Below, one piece after another: positions 1 to 8,044 of a stretch of DNA of 64,000 nt. The notes below the pieces were generated by a model. It was not told the origin of the DNA, searched no databases, and saw nothing but the letters and a program-made list of their open reading frames with translations. Numbering within the stretch: position 1 is the stretch's first letter; each line of letters opens with the position of its first letter. The position numbers were made by a program, and so were the translations under genes. This DNA comes from a virus, in the IMG/VR virus record IMGVR_UViG_3300043449_001175, positions 1 through 64,000 of that record. One strand, given 5' to 3'.

Positions 1-1
1 T

Positions 2-370
2 TTTAAATCAGTTTATCTTAATCTACAAAGTTGGGTTTCACCAAAACAAAGTTATGACAATTGGGAGAGAATAGTATCAAATTTTAGTAGACAAATAAAA
101 CACACAATATTTGAAATATTAGACCCAACATTTTTTAAAGACAATTATATAGTTGATTTGGATTTAAGAACAAGCGGAATTGTGTATGGTAAAAAAAGTT
201 TTATGAATTTGGAAATTACTTTATTCTTATCACAAGAAATGGATTTCAAAGATACAATTCTTAAAGACAAATTAAAAAGAATTGCTAAAGAAATTTATAT
301 TGAAAACTTTAAAAAGAATGAGTATTTTGATTTTACGCTATCTAAAAAGAGCAAAGAAGATGCAACCTAA
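2..370 (+). CDS. Unknown phage protein, 5' end outside window
   Basis: The reading frame is open from the first bases of the window to a TAA, giving about 122 visible C-terminal residues. An internal ATG at 158 is not needed as a start because the frame continues upstream without a stop. The visible part is a mixed alpha/beta sequence (NWERIVSNFSRQIKHTIFEI, then beta-like stretches) ending in a Lys-rich tail. I do not recognise the family. It lies directly before the prohead protease, so a head-related role (between portal and protease in T4 order) is possible, but this is inferred from position only. Confidence 0.7.
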   Translation, partial: FKSVYLNLQSWVSPKQSYDNWERIVSNFSRQIKHTIFEILDPTFFKDNYIVDLDLRTSGIVYGKKSFMNLEITLFLSQEMDFKDTILKDKLKRIAKEIYIENFKKNEYFDFTLSKKSKEDAT

Positions 371-378
371 TATTTATT
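371..378 (+). promoter_or_regulatory. Candidate late promoter TATTTATT
   Basis: TATTTATT sits immediately after the preceding stop codon and 14 nt before the protease ATG. It belongs to a family of near-identical 8-mers ahead of virion genes on both strands of this window. Confidence 0.5.
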
Positions 379-392
379 ACTAAAACATACGT

Positions 393-1124
393 ATGAAAAT
401 ATTAGGACCTACCGACACAGGTAAAGGAATATTGATTGAAATGGATGCAGGTTATGTGTCACCATCTCATGAGTTTAATAAAAAGATGCTTGAAGAAAAT
501 CACAAGAATTTCTTGGATTATTCAAAACCTTTTGAATTCTATGCCGTACTTCAAAAATACAATACACCAAACCGTAATGGAAGAGTGTATCCTGAAAAAA
601 TCTTAAAACGTGAATCTGAGAATTATAAAAAGATGATTGAAAAAGGAACATCTCTTTCAGAATTAAATCACCCTGAATCATCATTAATTGACCTTGACCG
701 TGTGTCTCACATCATTAATGATATATGGTGGGACGGACATATCCTTATGGGTAAGTTACGTCTTCTAACATCACCAGGATTCCATGAGAGAGGGATTGTA
801 TCTACAAAGGGTGACCAAGCAGCAAACTTGTTAAGACAAGGTGTTACTTTGGGTATATCTTCACGTGGAGTTGGTTCTTTAAAAAAGAACGGTGAACAGA
901 ATGAAGTACAGGGGGATTTTGAATTAATTTGTTTTGATTTGGTATCTTCACCATCTACACCAGGTGCGTATTTGTTTACAAACCCTGATGATAGAAGCAA
1001 ATTTGAAGAAAATTTGGAAGAAGAAAAAGTTTCAAGAATGTCTCCAATAGAACAGGAAAGTGGTACAAAAATGAATCGCTCTATTGACTTATTGAAAAAA
1101 TTAAACCATTATTTGGACAGATAA
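393..1124 (+). CDS. 21: Prohead core protein protease, T4 gp21-like
   Basis: Serine protease that matures the phage prohead by cutting scaffold, capsid and internal proteins after short [L/I]-x-E sites. The family pattern is clear: the NRNGRVYP segment near residues 60-67, the SLSELNHPES block with the likely catalytic His at 93, and GISSRG with the likely catalytic Ser at 156 or 157, followed by the VSSPSTPGAY segment near 184-193. The 243-residue length fits T4 gp21 (about 212 aa) with a C-terminal extension. The gene precedes scaffold and capsid genes, the same order as in T4. The C-terminal tail RSIDLLKKLNHYLDR may be removed by self-processing, which is inference. Confidence 0.93.
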   Translation: MKILGPTDTGKGILIEMDAGYVSPSHEFNKKMLEENHKNFLDYSKPFEFYAVLQKYNTPNRNGRVYPEKILKRESENYKKMIEKGTSLSELNHPESSLIDLDRVSHIINDIWWDGHILMGKLRLLTSPGFHERGIVSTKGDQAANLLRQGVTLGISSRGVGSLKKNGEQNEVQGDFELICFDLVSSPSTPGAYLFTNPDDRSKFEENLEEEKVSRMSPIEQESGTKMNRSIDLLKKLNHYLDR

Positions 1125-1134
1125 TTTAAAAAAC

Positions 1135-1347
1135 ATGGACGAAAAATATTTTGTAGCAAAAGTACAGTACGATTTACCTGATGAAAATACAGGAAAATTA
1201 AAGAAAATCCGAGAGGAAAAATTGGTTAAAGGTTACTCTGTAACTGATGTTGAAGCCAAGGTAACATCCCGATACACAGGGTTTCAACATGATTGGAGAA
1301 TCACAGCAGTCTCCGAGAGTAAAATAGACGAAGTTATTGAAGATTAA
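1135..1347 (+). CDS. Small DUF4494-like protein
   Basis: A 70-residue protein starting 10 nt after the protease stop and ending just before a strong terminator, so it is the last gene of that transcript. The pattern YFVAKVQYD..., the KL(V)KGYSVTDVEAKV block and the final ITAVSESKIDEVIED resemble the DUF4494 family known from Bacteroidota and their phages, but it is shorter than typical members. Function is unknown. The match is from memory of the family pattern and has not been tested by a search. If correct, it supports a Bacteroidota host. Confidence 0.75.
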   Translation: MDEKYFVAKVQYDLPDENTGKLKKIREEKLVKGYSVTDVEAKVTSRYTGFQHDWRITAVSESKIDEVIED

Positions 1348-1351
1348 CAAA

Positions 1352-1378
1352 AACCCCTCCTAATCGAGGGGTTTTTTA
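1352..1378 (+). terminator. Intrinsic terminator after protease unit
   Basis: Stem AACCCCTC / GAGGGGTT around a 6-nt loop (CTAATC), followed by a run of T. A-rich sequence on the 5' side also makes it plausible in the other direction. Confidence 0.88.
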
Positions 1379-1429
1379 TTTATTTAGTGTTTTTGATGGT
1401 CATAAATAGAATTTTTTTACATATGGATA

Positions 1430-1437
1430 TATTTATA
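1430..1437 (+). promoter_or_regulatory. Candidate late promoter TATTTATA
   Basis: Exact TATTTATA between the terminator and the scaffold gene, 22 nt before its ATG. This places a fresh transcription start for the scaffold-capsid unit after the upstream terminator. Confidence 0.55.
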
Positions 1438-1459
1438 TGTTAAATTATTCAATAATAAT

Positions 1460-3076
1460 ATGACAGAAAAAAAGTCGTTAGTTGAGGAAGCTCTACTCCA
1501 AATGAAAAATTTGGAACAAGTAGTCGCCGAAAATGCAAAAGGAATACTTGCTTCTACAATGAAGGAAGAAATCTCAGAACTAGTAAAAGAGTCTTTGAAA
1601 AATGAGGCTGAAAAAGAAACCAAAGAAGTTGAAATGGATGAACAATCAGAAGATGATGTTGACATGGAAATGGATTTGGATTTAGATGATGAAGAAATGG
1701 ATGATGAAGAAATGGATGATGTTGAAATGGACTTTGAAATGGATTCTGACGATGATGAATCGGAAGATGAACTTGATATGGACTTTGATATGGACTCTGA
1801 TGATACACTACCAATTGATTTGACAATGGCTTCAGATGATGAAATCTTAAAGGTTTTCAAATCTATGAGTGATGAAGATGGTATCATTATTAAACAAGAT
1901 GGTGATAACATTACTTTAGAAGATGAAAATGAAGATGTTGAATACATCATTCAAACTGAAAGTGACATGGAAGAAGAAACTATGGAAATGGAAATGGACG
2001 AAGAAGAATTGTCTGATGAAGACTTAGATTCTATGATGGCTGACATTTTTGGTGAAGAAATGGAAATGGATGAAGAAGATATGGATGAAGTTATGTATGA
2101 AATGGACATGGATGAAGAAGATGAAATGGATGAAGTTGTGTACGAAATAGAAATGGATGAAGAAGACATGGATGACATGGACGATTCTGATGAAAGTATG
2201 TCTGAAGGTAAAATGACCGTTAAACCTGTTATGGGTAAATTAACAAAATCTTCTTTAACAAACAAAGCTAAAAAAATGGAAACAAAAGAAGGTTCTATGA
2301 TGAGTAAACCCGTTGTAGGTAAAGGTGTTAAAACTGGCAGTGCAAAATTTGAATATAAAGAGGGTAAAAAAATGGAGGCTAAAGAAGCTTCTATGACCGT
2401 TAAACCTAAAGGTGTCGGTATGAATTTGAAACCTAAGAAATTTGAATACACTGAAGCAGAAATGGAAGAAAAGTATGGTTCTAAAAAACACGAATACAAA
2501 CGTAAGGATGTAAAAGGTGTTGAAAAGAAAGCTGGTGAAAAAGATGGTCATTACAAGGATTACGAAAAAGAAGAAACTAAAGAAGCTGCAAGAACTTATG
2601 GTATGGGTTCTAAAGAAGGTAGAGGTTTAAGAAAAGGTATCACCAATAACAGAAACTATACTTATGGTAAAAATGGTGTTAATGAAGAAATTCAAACTTT
2701 GAGAGAAAAGAATGAAGAATATAGAAAAGCTCTTAATATTTTCAGAGAGAAATTAAATGAAGTTGCTGTTTTCAATTCAAATTTAGCTTACGCTACAAGA
2801 TTGTTCACTGAACATACAACAACTAAACAAGAAAAAATTAATATCTTGAGAAGATTTGATGATGTTGAATCATTAAAAGAGTCTAAATCTTTGTATTCAT
2901 CTATCAAAAATGAATTAAACACTACTAACAGTACTCAAAGTGTTGTAACAGAATCTATTGAAAGAATTGGAAAATCTCCAGCGTCAGGTTCTTCACAAAA
3001 CTTAATTGAGTCAAAAACGTATGAAAATCCACAATTCTTAAGAATGAAGGATATTATGCAAAAAATACAAAAATAA
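1460..3076 (+). CDS. 22: Prohead core scaffolding protein, gp22-like
   Basis: Candidate internal scaffold around which the capsid protein assembles and which the prohead protease later digests. It lies between protease and major capsid genes as in T4. Residues about 55-250 are extremely acidic and Met-rich (repeated EMDEE/DMDE units). A basic middle follows (about 250-400, repeated K-x-MExKE/VKP blocks). The C-terminal 130 residues form a predicted coiled coil (NEEIQTLREKNEEYRKALNI, then EVAVFNSNLAYATRLFTEHT), which resembles the conserved end of gp22-type scaffolds. At 538 aa it is about twice T4 gp22 (269 aa), the excess being the acidic and basic repeats. NLIES near the C terminus could be a protease site. 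Assignment rests on order and C-terminal pattern. Confidence 0.8.
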   Translation: MTEKKSLVEEALLQMKNLEQVVAENAKGILASTMKEEISELVKESLKNEAEKETKEVEMDEQSEDDVDMEMDLDLDDEEMDDEEMDDVEMDFEMDSDDDESEDELDMDFDMDSDDTLPIDLTMASDDEILKVFKSMSDEDGIIIKQDGDNITLEDENEDVEYIIQTESDMEEETMEMEMDEEELSDEDLDSMMADIFGEEMEMDEEDMDEVMYEMDMDEEDEMDEVVYEIEMDEEDMDDMDDSDESMSEGKMTVKPVMGKLTKSSLTNKAKKMETKEGSMMSKPVVGKGVKTGSAKFEYKEGKKMEAKEASMTVKPKGVGMNLKPKKFEYTEAEMEEKYGSKKHEYKRKDVKGVEKKAGEKDGHYKDYEKEETKEAARTYGMGSKEGRGLRKGITNNRNYTYGKNGVNEEIQTLREKNEEYRKALNIFREKLNEVAVFNSNLAYATRLFTEHTTTKQEKINILRRFDDVESLKESKSLYSSIKNELNTTNSTQSVVTESIERIGKSPASGSSQNLIESKTYENPQFLRMKDIMQKIQK

Positions 3077-3112
3077 AAAATAAATAAAACTTAAAAACAA
3101 AAAAATACTAAA

Positions 3113-4954
3113 ATGGGTGCATTATTAGAAAGCGGTCTTGTTGGTAACATTGGTTTGAAACACCTTAAAGTTATCAAAGAAGACACAATTAACAAATGGG
3201 ATAAACTTGGCTTTTTAGAAGGTCTTAAAGGTCACATGAAAGAAAACGTGGCTCAGTTGTATGAAAACCAAGCTTCACACTTAATCAACGAAGCTTCTTC
3301 AACTTCTGATTCAGGTTCTTTTGAAACGGTTGTATTCCCAATCGTGAGAAGAGTATTCTCTAAATTATTAGCTAACGACATCGTGTCTGTACAAGCAATG
3401 AACTTACCAATCGGTAAATTGTTCTACTTTGTACCTAAAATTCAAGGTTATTCTGGTGGTACTTCAGCAGATGGTTTGTTTGGACAATCAGGTACACACT
3501 ACGCTCCTGTAGGTTCTCCTGGAAACTATCCTGGTAATCCAGATGCTGGTTATACTTCAGGTGATGGTTCTTACAATCCTATTTACAATAAGGATTTGTA
3601 TGACTTATTCTACGAAGGTAACGAAGCTGGATTAAATCCTCCTGGTTTATTTGACTATTCAAAAGGTCAGTGGACAGCAGTTACAGCTTCAACTGTAACT
3701 TACGCTTGGTCTAATGCTGGATATCTATTACCTGCAAGCTACTCTACTGATAACTACAGAAAAGTTATTATTGTTATGAGTGGATTCTCTAACGCTGGTG
3801 CTGGTCAATTGATTGGACCTAATGGTAATACTATGGATACTGAAGAATTCTTATCAGGATTGAACATCTTAGGTGTGTCTGGTAACGTTTATACATCAGC
3901 AAACACAACTAACCCTTACTTATTCAGAGTTGTAACTCAAAGATATGGTAAAGGTATTGTACAATACGGAAGTCAGGTAAACACTACTTGGCCAACTGGT
4001 AATAACTCAGGTGGTTCTTACTACAATGTTTGTGACGCTAATGGATTTATTTTCTTAGAAGTTGATTTACAAGCTCCGGTTTGTATTACTTGTGGTGATT
4101 CATCTATGGATGGTTACACAGGTTCTACATTCTCATCTGATACAAGTACTAACGATGCTTTCTTAGCTATCTACAGAAACTATAAAGAGTTGGAATTTGA
4201 AGACCAAATTGGTGAAGTTTCTTTTGACCTTGAGTCAGTAACAGTTTCTGTTACAGAAAGAAAATTAAGAGCACAATGGTCACCTGAATTAGCTCAAGAC
4301 GTTGCGGCATTCCACAACATTGATGCTGAGGCTGAATTGACTGCATTGTTATCTGAGCAAGTTGCTGCAGAGATTGATAGAGAAATCTTGAGAGATTTGA
4401 GAAAAGGTGCGGCTTGGAACTTGAGATGGGATTACAACGGTTGGAAGAGACTATCTTCTGCTGGTACTACTCCTTACACTCAAAAAGACTGGAACCAAAC
4501 TTTGATTACAGCAATTAACCAATTGTCAGCTCAAATTCACAAATCAACTTTAAGAGGTGGTGCTAACTGGATAGTTGTATCTTCTGAAGTATCTGCTATC
4601 TTTGATGACTTGGAATACTTCCACGTATCAAACGCAGCTCCTGAGCAAGACCAATACAACATGGGTATTGAAAGAATCGGTACATTGTCAGGAAGATACC
4701 AAGTGTATCGTGACCCTTACTTCCCAGCTAACCAAGTGTTAATCGGACACAAAGGTACTAGCTTGTTGGATACAGGTTACATTTACGCTCCATATGTTCC
4801 TTTACAGTTGACTCCAACTATGTATAACCCATTCAACTTCACACCTATCAAGGGTATCATGACAAGATACGCTAAGAAAATGGTTAACAACCGTTTCTAT
4901 GGTAGAGTAACAGTTGATGGTGTAAGAACATTCAACTTACAAGAATTGAGATAA
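3113..4954 (+). CDS. 23: Major capsid protein, T4 gp23-like
   Basis: Forms the capsid lattice. The VVFPIVRRVFSKLLANDIVS block (about residues 72-91), the SVTERKLRAQWSPELAQDVA block and the following AEAELTALLSEQVAAEIDRE helix are diagnostic of gp23 (HK97 fold). HLINE|ASS, with the cut after Glu60, matches the [L/I]-x-E rule for gp21 and would remove a 60-residue N-terminal peptide, close to the 65 residues removed in T4. At 613 aa it is longer than T4 gp23 (521 aa). Much of the excess lies in a Gly/Ser/Tyr/Asn-rich stretch at about 115-345 containing C-x-x-C (CITCG), probably a surface insertion domain. The upstream leader is A-rich with no Shine-Dalgarno sequence. Confidence 0.96.
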   Translation: MGALLESGLVGNIGLKHLKVIKEDTINKWDKLGFLEGLKGHMKENVAQLYENQASHLINEASSTSDSGSFETVVFPIVRRVFSKLLANDIVSVQAMNLPIGKLFYFVPKIQGYSGGTSADGLFGQSGTHYAPVGSPGNYPGNPDAGYTSGDGSYNPIYNKDLYDLFYEGNEAGLNPPGLFDYSKGQWTAVTASTVTYAWSNAGYLLPASYSTDNYRKVIIVMSGFSNAGAGQLIGPNGNTMDTEEFLSGLNILGVSGNVYTSANTTNPYLFRVVTQRYGKGIVQYGSQVNTTWPTGNNSGGSYYNVCDANGFIFLEVDLQAPVCITCGDSSMDGYTGSTFSSDTSTNDAFLAIYRNYKELEFEDQIGEVSFDLESVTVSVTERKLRAQWSPELAQDVAAFHNIDAEAELTALLSEQVAAEIDREILRDLRKGAAWNLRWDYNGWKRLSSAGTTPYTQKDWNQTLITAINQLSAQIHKSTLRGGANWIVVSSEVSAIFDDLEYFHVSNAAPEQDQYNMGIERIGTLSGRYQVYRDPYFPANQVLIGHKGTSLLDTGYIYAPYVPLQLTPTMYNPFNFTPIKGIMTRYAKKMVNNRFYGRVTVDGVRTFNLQELR

Positions 4955-4978
4955 TATATCTTAAAACTTATAAAAAAA

Positions 4979-5006
4979 GGGAACTTCGGTTCCCTTTTTT
5001 GTTTTT
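4979..5006 (+). terminator. Intrinsic terminator after capsid gene
   Basis: Perfect 6-bp stem GGGAAC / GTTCCC capped by a TTCG tetraloop, a very stable loop type in RNA, followed by a long T-tract. It ends the scaffold-capsid transcript. Confidence 0.92.
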
Positions 5007-5012
5007 ACGTGG

Positions 5013-5020
5013 TATTTATA
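5013..5020 (+). promoter_or_regulatory. Candidate late promoter TATTTATA
   Basis: TATTTATA followed by TATAAATA, together nearly palindromic, directly after the capsid terminator and 19 nt before the next ATG. Confidence 0.5.
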
Positions 5021-5039
5021 TATAAATAATAATTAAATT

Positions 5040-5240
5040 ATGGCTTGTAAAAAATCAACAATAACAAATACTTCAGGAAGTATTATAGTAATATCATACA
5101 CAAGATGTGATGATAATTTTGTGGTGAATAATTATGAAATTCAATTAGGAGAAACCGTAAACATTTGGTATGTTGATGGTACTTTTAGAACGGCATTTGC
5201 TAATGTTACATTAACAAATACAGTAGATTGGCCTCAATAA
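5040..5240 (+). CDS. Small single-domain protein, paralogue of next gene's N terminus
   Basis: The 66 residues align almost throughout with the first 65 residues of the following gene: MACK at the start, VISYTRC, NNYEIQ, ETVN(I/V)WYVDGT, TAF, and DWP at the end. It appears beta-rich with two conserved Cys. The pair is a tandem duplication in which only the second copy carries a long Thr/Pro stalk and a C-terminal domain. Function is unknown. Its position after the capsid gene and its own late-type promoter suggest a small virion or decoration-type protein, which is inference. Confidence 0.75.
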   Translation: MACKKSTITNTSGSIIVISYTRCDDNFVVNNYEIQLGETVNIWYVDGTFRTAFANVTLTNTVDWPQ

Positions 5241-5248
5241 TATTTATT
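5241..5248 (+). promoter_or_regulatory. Candidate late promoter TATTTATT
   Basis: TATTTATT begins right after the TAA of the 66-residue gene and lies 15 nt before the next ATG. Confidence 0.42.
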
Positions 5249-5263
5249 TAATACAACAAATTG

Positions 5264-6664
5264 ATGGCTTGTAAAAGAAGTAAAATAACTAATAATTTTA
5301 ATAAAATTAGTGTAATATCATACACAAGATGTGGTGATAATTTTATAGTTAATAACTATGAAATCCAAGACAATGAAACCGTCAATGTTTGGTATGTTGA
5401 TGGTACATTAAAAACTGCTTTTACAAACCAAACAATAACCGAGACAATTGATTGGCCACCAGTTACTCAAACTCCAAGTTCTTCGTCAACAACACCAACA
5501 CCGACACCAAGTGTTACTGCAACTCAAACACAAACTCCAACAAACCCTATTACGGACACTCCAACACCTACGCCAACGGTAACTCCAACAAATACTCCAA
5601 CTAATTCAGGAACTCCGACACCAACGGTAACTGAAACACCAACAAATACGCCAACAGGAACAATTGGTGCAACACCTACTGAAACAGAAACTCCAACTCC
5701 AACACCAACGGTAACTGAAACTCCTACGGAAACACCAACTAATACTCCAACTAATTCAGAAACTCCAACACCAACGGTGACTGAAACTCCTACGGAAACA
5801 CCAACAAATACGCCAACAGGAACAATTGGTGCAACACCTACTGAAACAGAAACTCCAACTCCAACACCAACGGTAACTGAAACTCCTACGGAAACACCAA
5901 CTAATACACCTACGGAAACACCAACTAATACACCAACGGTAACTGAAACTCCTACGGAAACACCAACTAATACACCAACGGTAACTGAAACTCCTACGGA
6001 AACTCCAACTAACACTCCTACGGAAACTCCAACTAATACACCAACGGTAACTGAAACTCCTACGGAAACTCCAACTAATACACCAACGGTAACTGAAACT
6101 CCTACGGAAACTCCAACTAACACTCCTACGGAAACTCCAACTAACACTCCTACGGAAACTAACACTCCAACTGAAACTCCAACTAATACTCCAACGGTAA
6201 CTGAAACTCCTACGGAAACACCAACTAACACTCCAACTGAAACTCCAACTAATACACCAACGGTAACTGAAACTCCTACGGAAACTCCAACTAACACTCC
6301 AACTGAAACTCCAACGGTAACACCAACACCATCACCAGTTTGGTTATTTACAATTCAAAACTCTAACACAACAAGAAGTGTTACAAGTGTCACATTCAAT
6401 GGAGCACTACAAACTCTTGACCAAGGTAATTACCCTGTATTAAACGCTAATGGATTGGCATCTTCACATGGTACAGTATCAGGTTCTGGTGGTGATACTA
6501 TGGTAATCAATTTTGGTGGAACAGGATTTAACGGACCTAACAGTAAGATATTGAAGAACGGAGTTGACACAGGACAACCATTTTTTGGTTTCGCAGGAGC
6601 ATCATTCAGTTGTGCAGGACTTGCAATATTGGCTGGTGATAAAATTGATATTATCATAGATTAA
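5264..6664 (+). CDS. Thr/Pro-repeat stalk protein, probable virion surface protein
   Basis: Three-part protein of 466 aa. Residues 1-65 match the preceding small gene. About 68-355 is an almost pure Thr/Pro/Glu/Asn low-complexity stalk built from [14 protein letters not shown]-type units, and 356-466 is a compact, Gly-rich C-terminal domain (WLFTIQNSN..., [11 protein letters not shown], ending DKIDIIID) that may be a beta-sandwich head. I start it at the ATG rather than the TTG just before it, because MACK then matches the paralogue. The architecture (base, extended mucin-like stalk, tip) suggests a fibre or adhesin displayed on the virion. The Thr-rich stalk would be a natural acceptor for O-linked sugars, which is of interest given the many glycosyltransferases nearby. 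Function is inferred. Confidence 0.82.
   Translation: MACKRSKITNNFNKISVISYTRCGDNFIVNNYEIQDNETVNVWYVDGTLKTAFTNQTITETIDWPPVTQTPSSSSTTPTPTPSVTATQTQTPTNPITDTPTPTPTVTPTNTPTNSGTPTPTVTETPTNTPTGTIGATPTETETPTPTPTVTETPTETPTNTPTNSETPTPTVTETPTETPTNTPTGTIGATPTETETPTPTPTVTETPTETPTNTPTETPTNTPTVTETPTETPTNTPTVTETPTETPTNTPTETPTNTPTVTETPTETPTNTPTVTETPTETPTNTPTETPTNTPTETNTPTETPTNTPTVTETPTETPTNTPTETPTNTPTVTETPTETPTNTPTETPTVTPTPSPVWLFTIQNSNTTRSVTSVTFNGALQTLDQGNYPVLNANGLASSHGTVSGSGGDTMVINFGGTGFNGPNSKILKNGVDTGQPFFGFAGASFSCAGLAILAGDKIDIIID
5560..6325 (+). repeat. Tandem imperfect repeats encoding Thr/Pro stalk
   Basis: In-frame tandem array. The dominant unit is 42 bp (14 aa, [14 protein letters not shown]) with interspersed 24-bp (8 aa) units, and an N-terminal pair of larger units containing [17 protein letters not shown]. 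Copies differ mainly by synonymous A/T changes (aca/act, cca/cct), which indicates expansion by recombination or slippage under protein-level constraint. Copy number is likely to vary between relatives. Confidence 0.85.
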
Positions 6665-6697
6665 AATACTTACTAATGTCAAATTTTAATTGGTTAG

Positions 6698-6760
6698 GGT
6701 AATACATACATTGAAAAGACCCCAACAATAACACCAACACCTACTATGACACCATCATAA
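6698..6760 (+). pseudogene. Remnant of a Thr/Pro-rich coding end
   Basis: A short open stretch with no start codon reads GNTYIEKTPTITPTPTMTPS followed by TAA. It repeats the style of the Thr/Pro stalk but is out of any usable gene. It looks like the leftover 3' end of an older or alternative stalk copy cut off by recombination. It is short, so chance low-complexity sequence cannot be excluded. Confidence 0.4.
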
Positions 6761-6762
6761 AT

Positions 6763-7002
6763 TTAAGAATTTAAAATTCTTAATGACTTTGAAACCGCTT
6801 CGGTTTCTTCCATCGTAAATACACCTCTAACGTGACAAGCAATTAGTGCTTGTTTTATACAATACATTGCTTGTTCTTCATTCATACCATCAATAAATGA
6901 ATTTAATTTTTCATTTGACGTATAATGTATTGTATCAAAAAGAGAACCAATAATTTCTTGTGTTTTTTTTGATATTTCTTCAGTATTTTTAGTATTTTCC
7001 AT
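6763..7002 (-). CDS. Unknown small helical protein
   Basis: A 79-residue, mostly helical, acidic protein (MENTKNTEEISKKTQEIIGS start; AMYCIKQALIACHVRGVFTM core). No family recognised. It is transcribed divergently from the DUF5872-like gene, its ATG lying about 50 nt away, and its 3' end is close to the Thr/Pro remnant. The sense-strand leader has no clear late motif. Confidence 0.6.
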   Translation of the reverse strand: MENTKNTEEISKKTQEIIGSLFDTIHYTSNEKLNSFIDGMNEEQAMYCIKQALIACHVRGVFTMEETEAVSKSLRILNS

Positions 7003-7011
7003 ATGGTTTTA

Positions 7012-7019
7012 TATTTATG
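7012..7019 (+). promoter_or_regulatory. Candidate late promoter TATTTATG
   Basis: TATTTATG in the divergent gap, 32 nt ahead of the plus-strand ATG at 7052; the leader between them is A-rich. Confidence 0.38.
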
Positions 7020-7051
7020 TTAAGTATCGTAATTTTTTTCACAAAAACAAC

Positions 7052-7609
7052 ATGGAACAACAATTAAATGAAGATTTGGCAGTATGGTTTGGTAAAAAAA
7101 AGAAACCAAAAGGAAGTAGTCAGCCCAAAGGGCCGTGGGTTAATATCTGTAGAAAAGATAAAGATGGAAAACATCCACCTTGTGGCCGTTCAAACACCGA
7201 TAAAGGTGCATATCCAAAATGTAGAGCTGCAGGTGTTGCGGGTAAAATGAGTGATTCCGCAAAACAAAATGCTTGTAGACAAAAAAGAGAAGCTGAAAAA
7301 AAAGATACACAATCAGGTAAAGGTCAAAAACCAGTAATGACCTCTTATAAACCCAAAAAGAAAAATACTAATGAAGGCATGAGACAATTTATTAAGTCCA
7401 TCCTCAACGAACAGGTCAGAAAAAACAAAATGATAGACCTTGGAGAAATGGTTGAATCGCAATACGTTAATGATTTAAAAGAAGCACGTAAAATTGCACA
7501 ACAACATTTAAATGAAAACCCAAGATATTATTGTGTTTTACACAGAATTGGTTTAATTGATGAAGGACAAACTGAAAAAATCGCTAAAGAAGTTTGTCCG
7601 TCAAACTAA
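7052..7609 (+). CDS. DUF5872 / DUF5661-like phage protein
   Basis: The N-terminal half carries the pattern LAVWF(K)..., PWVNICRKDKDGKHPPCGRS and KGAYPKCRAAG, which I recognise as DUF5872, a small basic Cys-containing module in T4-like phages and large DNA viruses. The C-terminal half, EARKIAQQHLNENPRYYCVL, resembles DUF5661. Both domains are of unknown function. The N-terminal MEQQLNE|D ends in L-N-E and could be a prohead-protease site, so this basic protein may be packaged in the head (inference). The last 9 bp overlap the convergent gene on the other strand. Confidence 0.82.
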   Translation: MEQQLNEDLAVWFGKKKKPKGSSQPKGPWVNICRKDKDGKHPPCGRSNTDKGAYPKCRAAGVAGKMSDSAKQNACRQKREAEKKDTQSGKGQKPVMTSYKPKKKNTNEGMRQFIKSILNEQVRKNKMIDLGEMVESQYVNDLKEARKIAQQHLNENPRYYCVLHRIGLIDEGQTEKIAKEVCPSN

Positions 7610-8008
7610 TGTTTGTAATATATTCTTAAGAGAGTGTTTAATATTGGAAGTAATCTCTTCTTCCATTTTTAATCTTTGATTTTCTAACACTTCATTAAAA
7701 TGATTCGTTATTTCAAGTTTTGATTTGTCTTGAATTACAACTGTATATGAATATTTGTGGTTAATTACATTAACCGTATTACCTTCTATTGTAATAAAAA
7801 TAGAATTTTCAGGATTATGTATATATTTTTTATTTGAAAGTGGTGTCATCAATAATTGACTATCTGGTTTATCAATTAGTTTTTTACAAATTGATAAACA
7901 ATCTAATTCATATTTTGACCTTTGACCACGTTCGTAGTCCATTTTTCTAGCGGAATCAATATACATTCGTTGAATCCATCGTTTGAATATGTGTTTGTAT
8001 TCTTTCAT
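7601..8008 (-). CDS. Unknown protein
   Basis: 135 residues, basic N terminus (MKEYKHIFKRWIQRMYIDSA), a beta-rich middle (SIFITIEGNTVNVINHKYSY) and a helical C terminus. No family recognised. It is convergent with the DUF5872-like gene and overlaps it by 9 bp. A TATCTTTG box lies 13 nt upstream of its ATG, resembling the TAnnTTTG element of Bacteroidota housekeeping promoters. Confidence 0.65.
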   Translation of the reverse strand: MKEYKHIFKRWIQRMYIDSARKMDYERGQRSKYELDCLSICKKLIDKPDSQLLMTPLSNKKYIHNPENSIFITIEGNTVNVINHKYSYTVVIQDKSKLEITNHFNEVLENQRLKMEEEITSNIKHSLKNILQTLV

Positions 8009-8021
8009 TTTATTATGGATT

Positions 8022-8029
8022 CAAAGATA
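8022..8029 (-). promoter_or_regulatory. Possible host-type promoter box TATCTTTG
   Basis: Reads TATCTTTG on the coding strand, matching the TAnnTTTG -7 element of Bacteroidota vegetative promoters, 13 nt before the start codon. No convincing -33 TTG partner, so the call is weak. Confidence 0.25.
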
Positions 8030-8044
8030 ATAATTTTTTTTGAA

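Noticed and set aside
707-1000. Minus-strand frame opposite the protease gene
   Set aside because: It overlaps the fully supported gp21-like gene throughout and shows no family pattern.
1417-2499. Ser-rich minus-strand frames opposite the scaffold gene
   Set aside because: They arise because GAT/GAA/ATG-rich acidic codons read as ATC/TTC/CAT on the other strand; the plus-strand gene has the conserved scaffold order and coiled-coil end.
5524-6297. Long minus-strand frame of VGVSVGVLV repeats (257 codons)
   Set aside because: It is the mirror of the Thr/Pro repeat on the plus strand; repeat composition keeps it free of stops. No start context of its own.
5560-6325. Regular repeats considered as a CRISPR array
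   Set aside because: Units are contiguous, in frame, vary mainly at codon third positions, and have no spacers.
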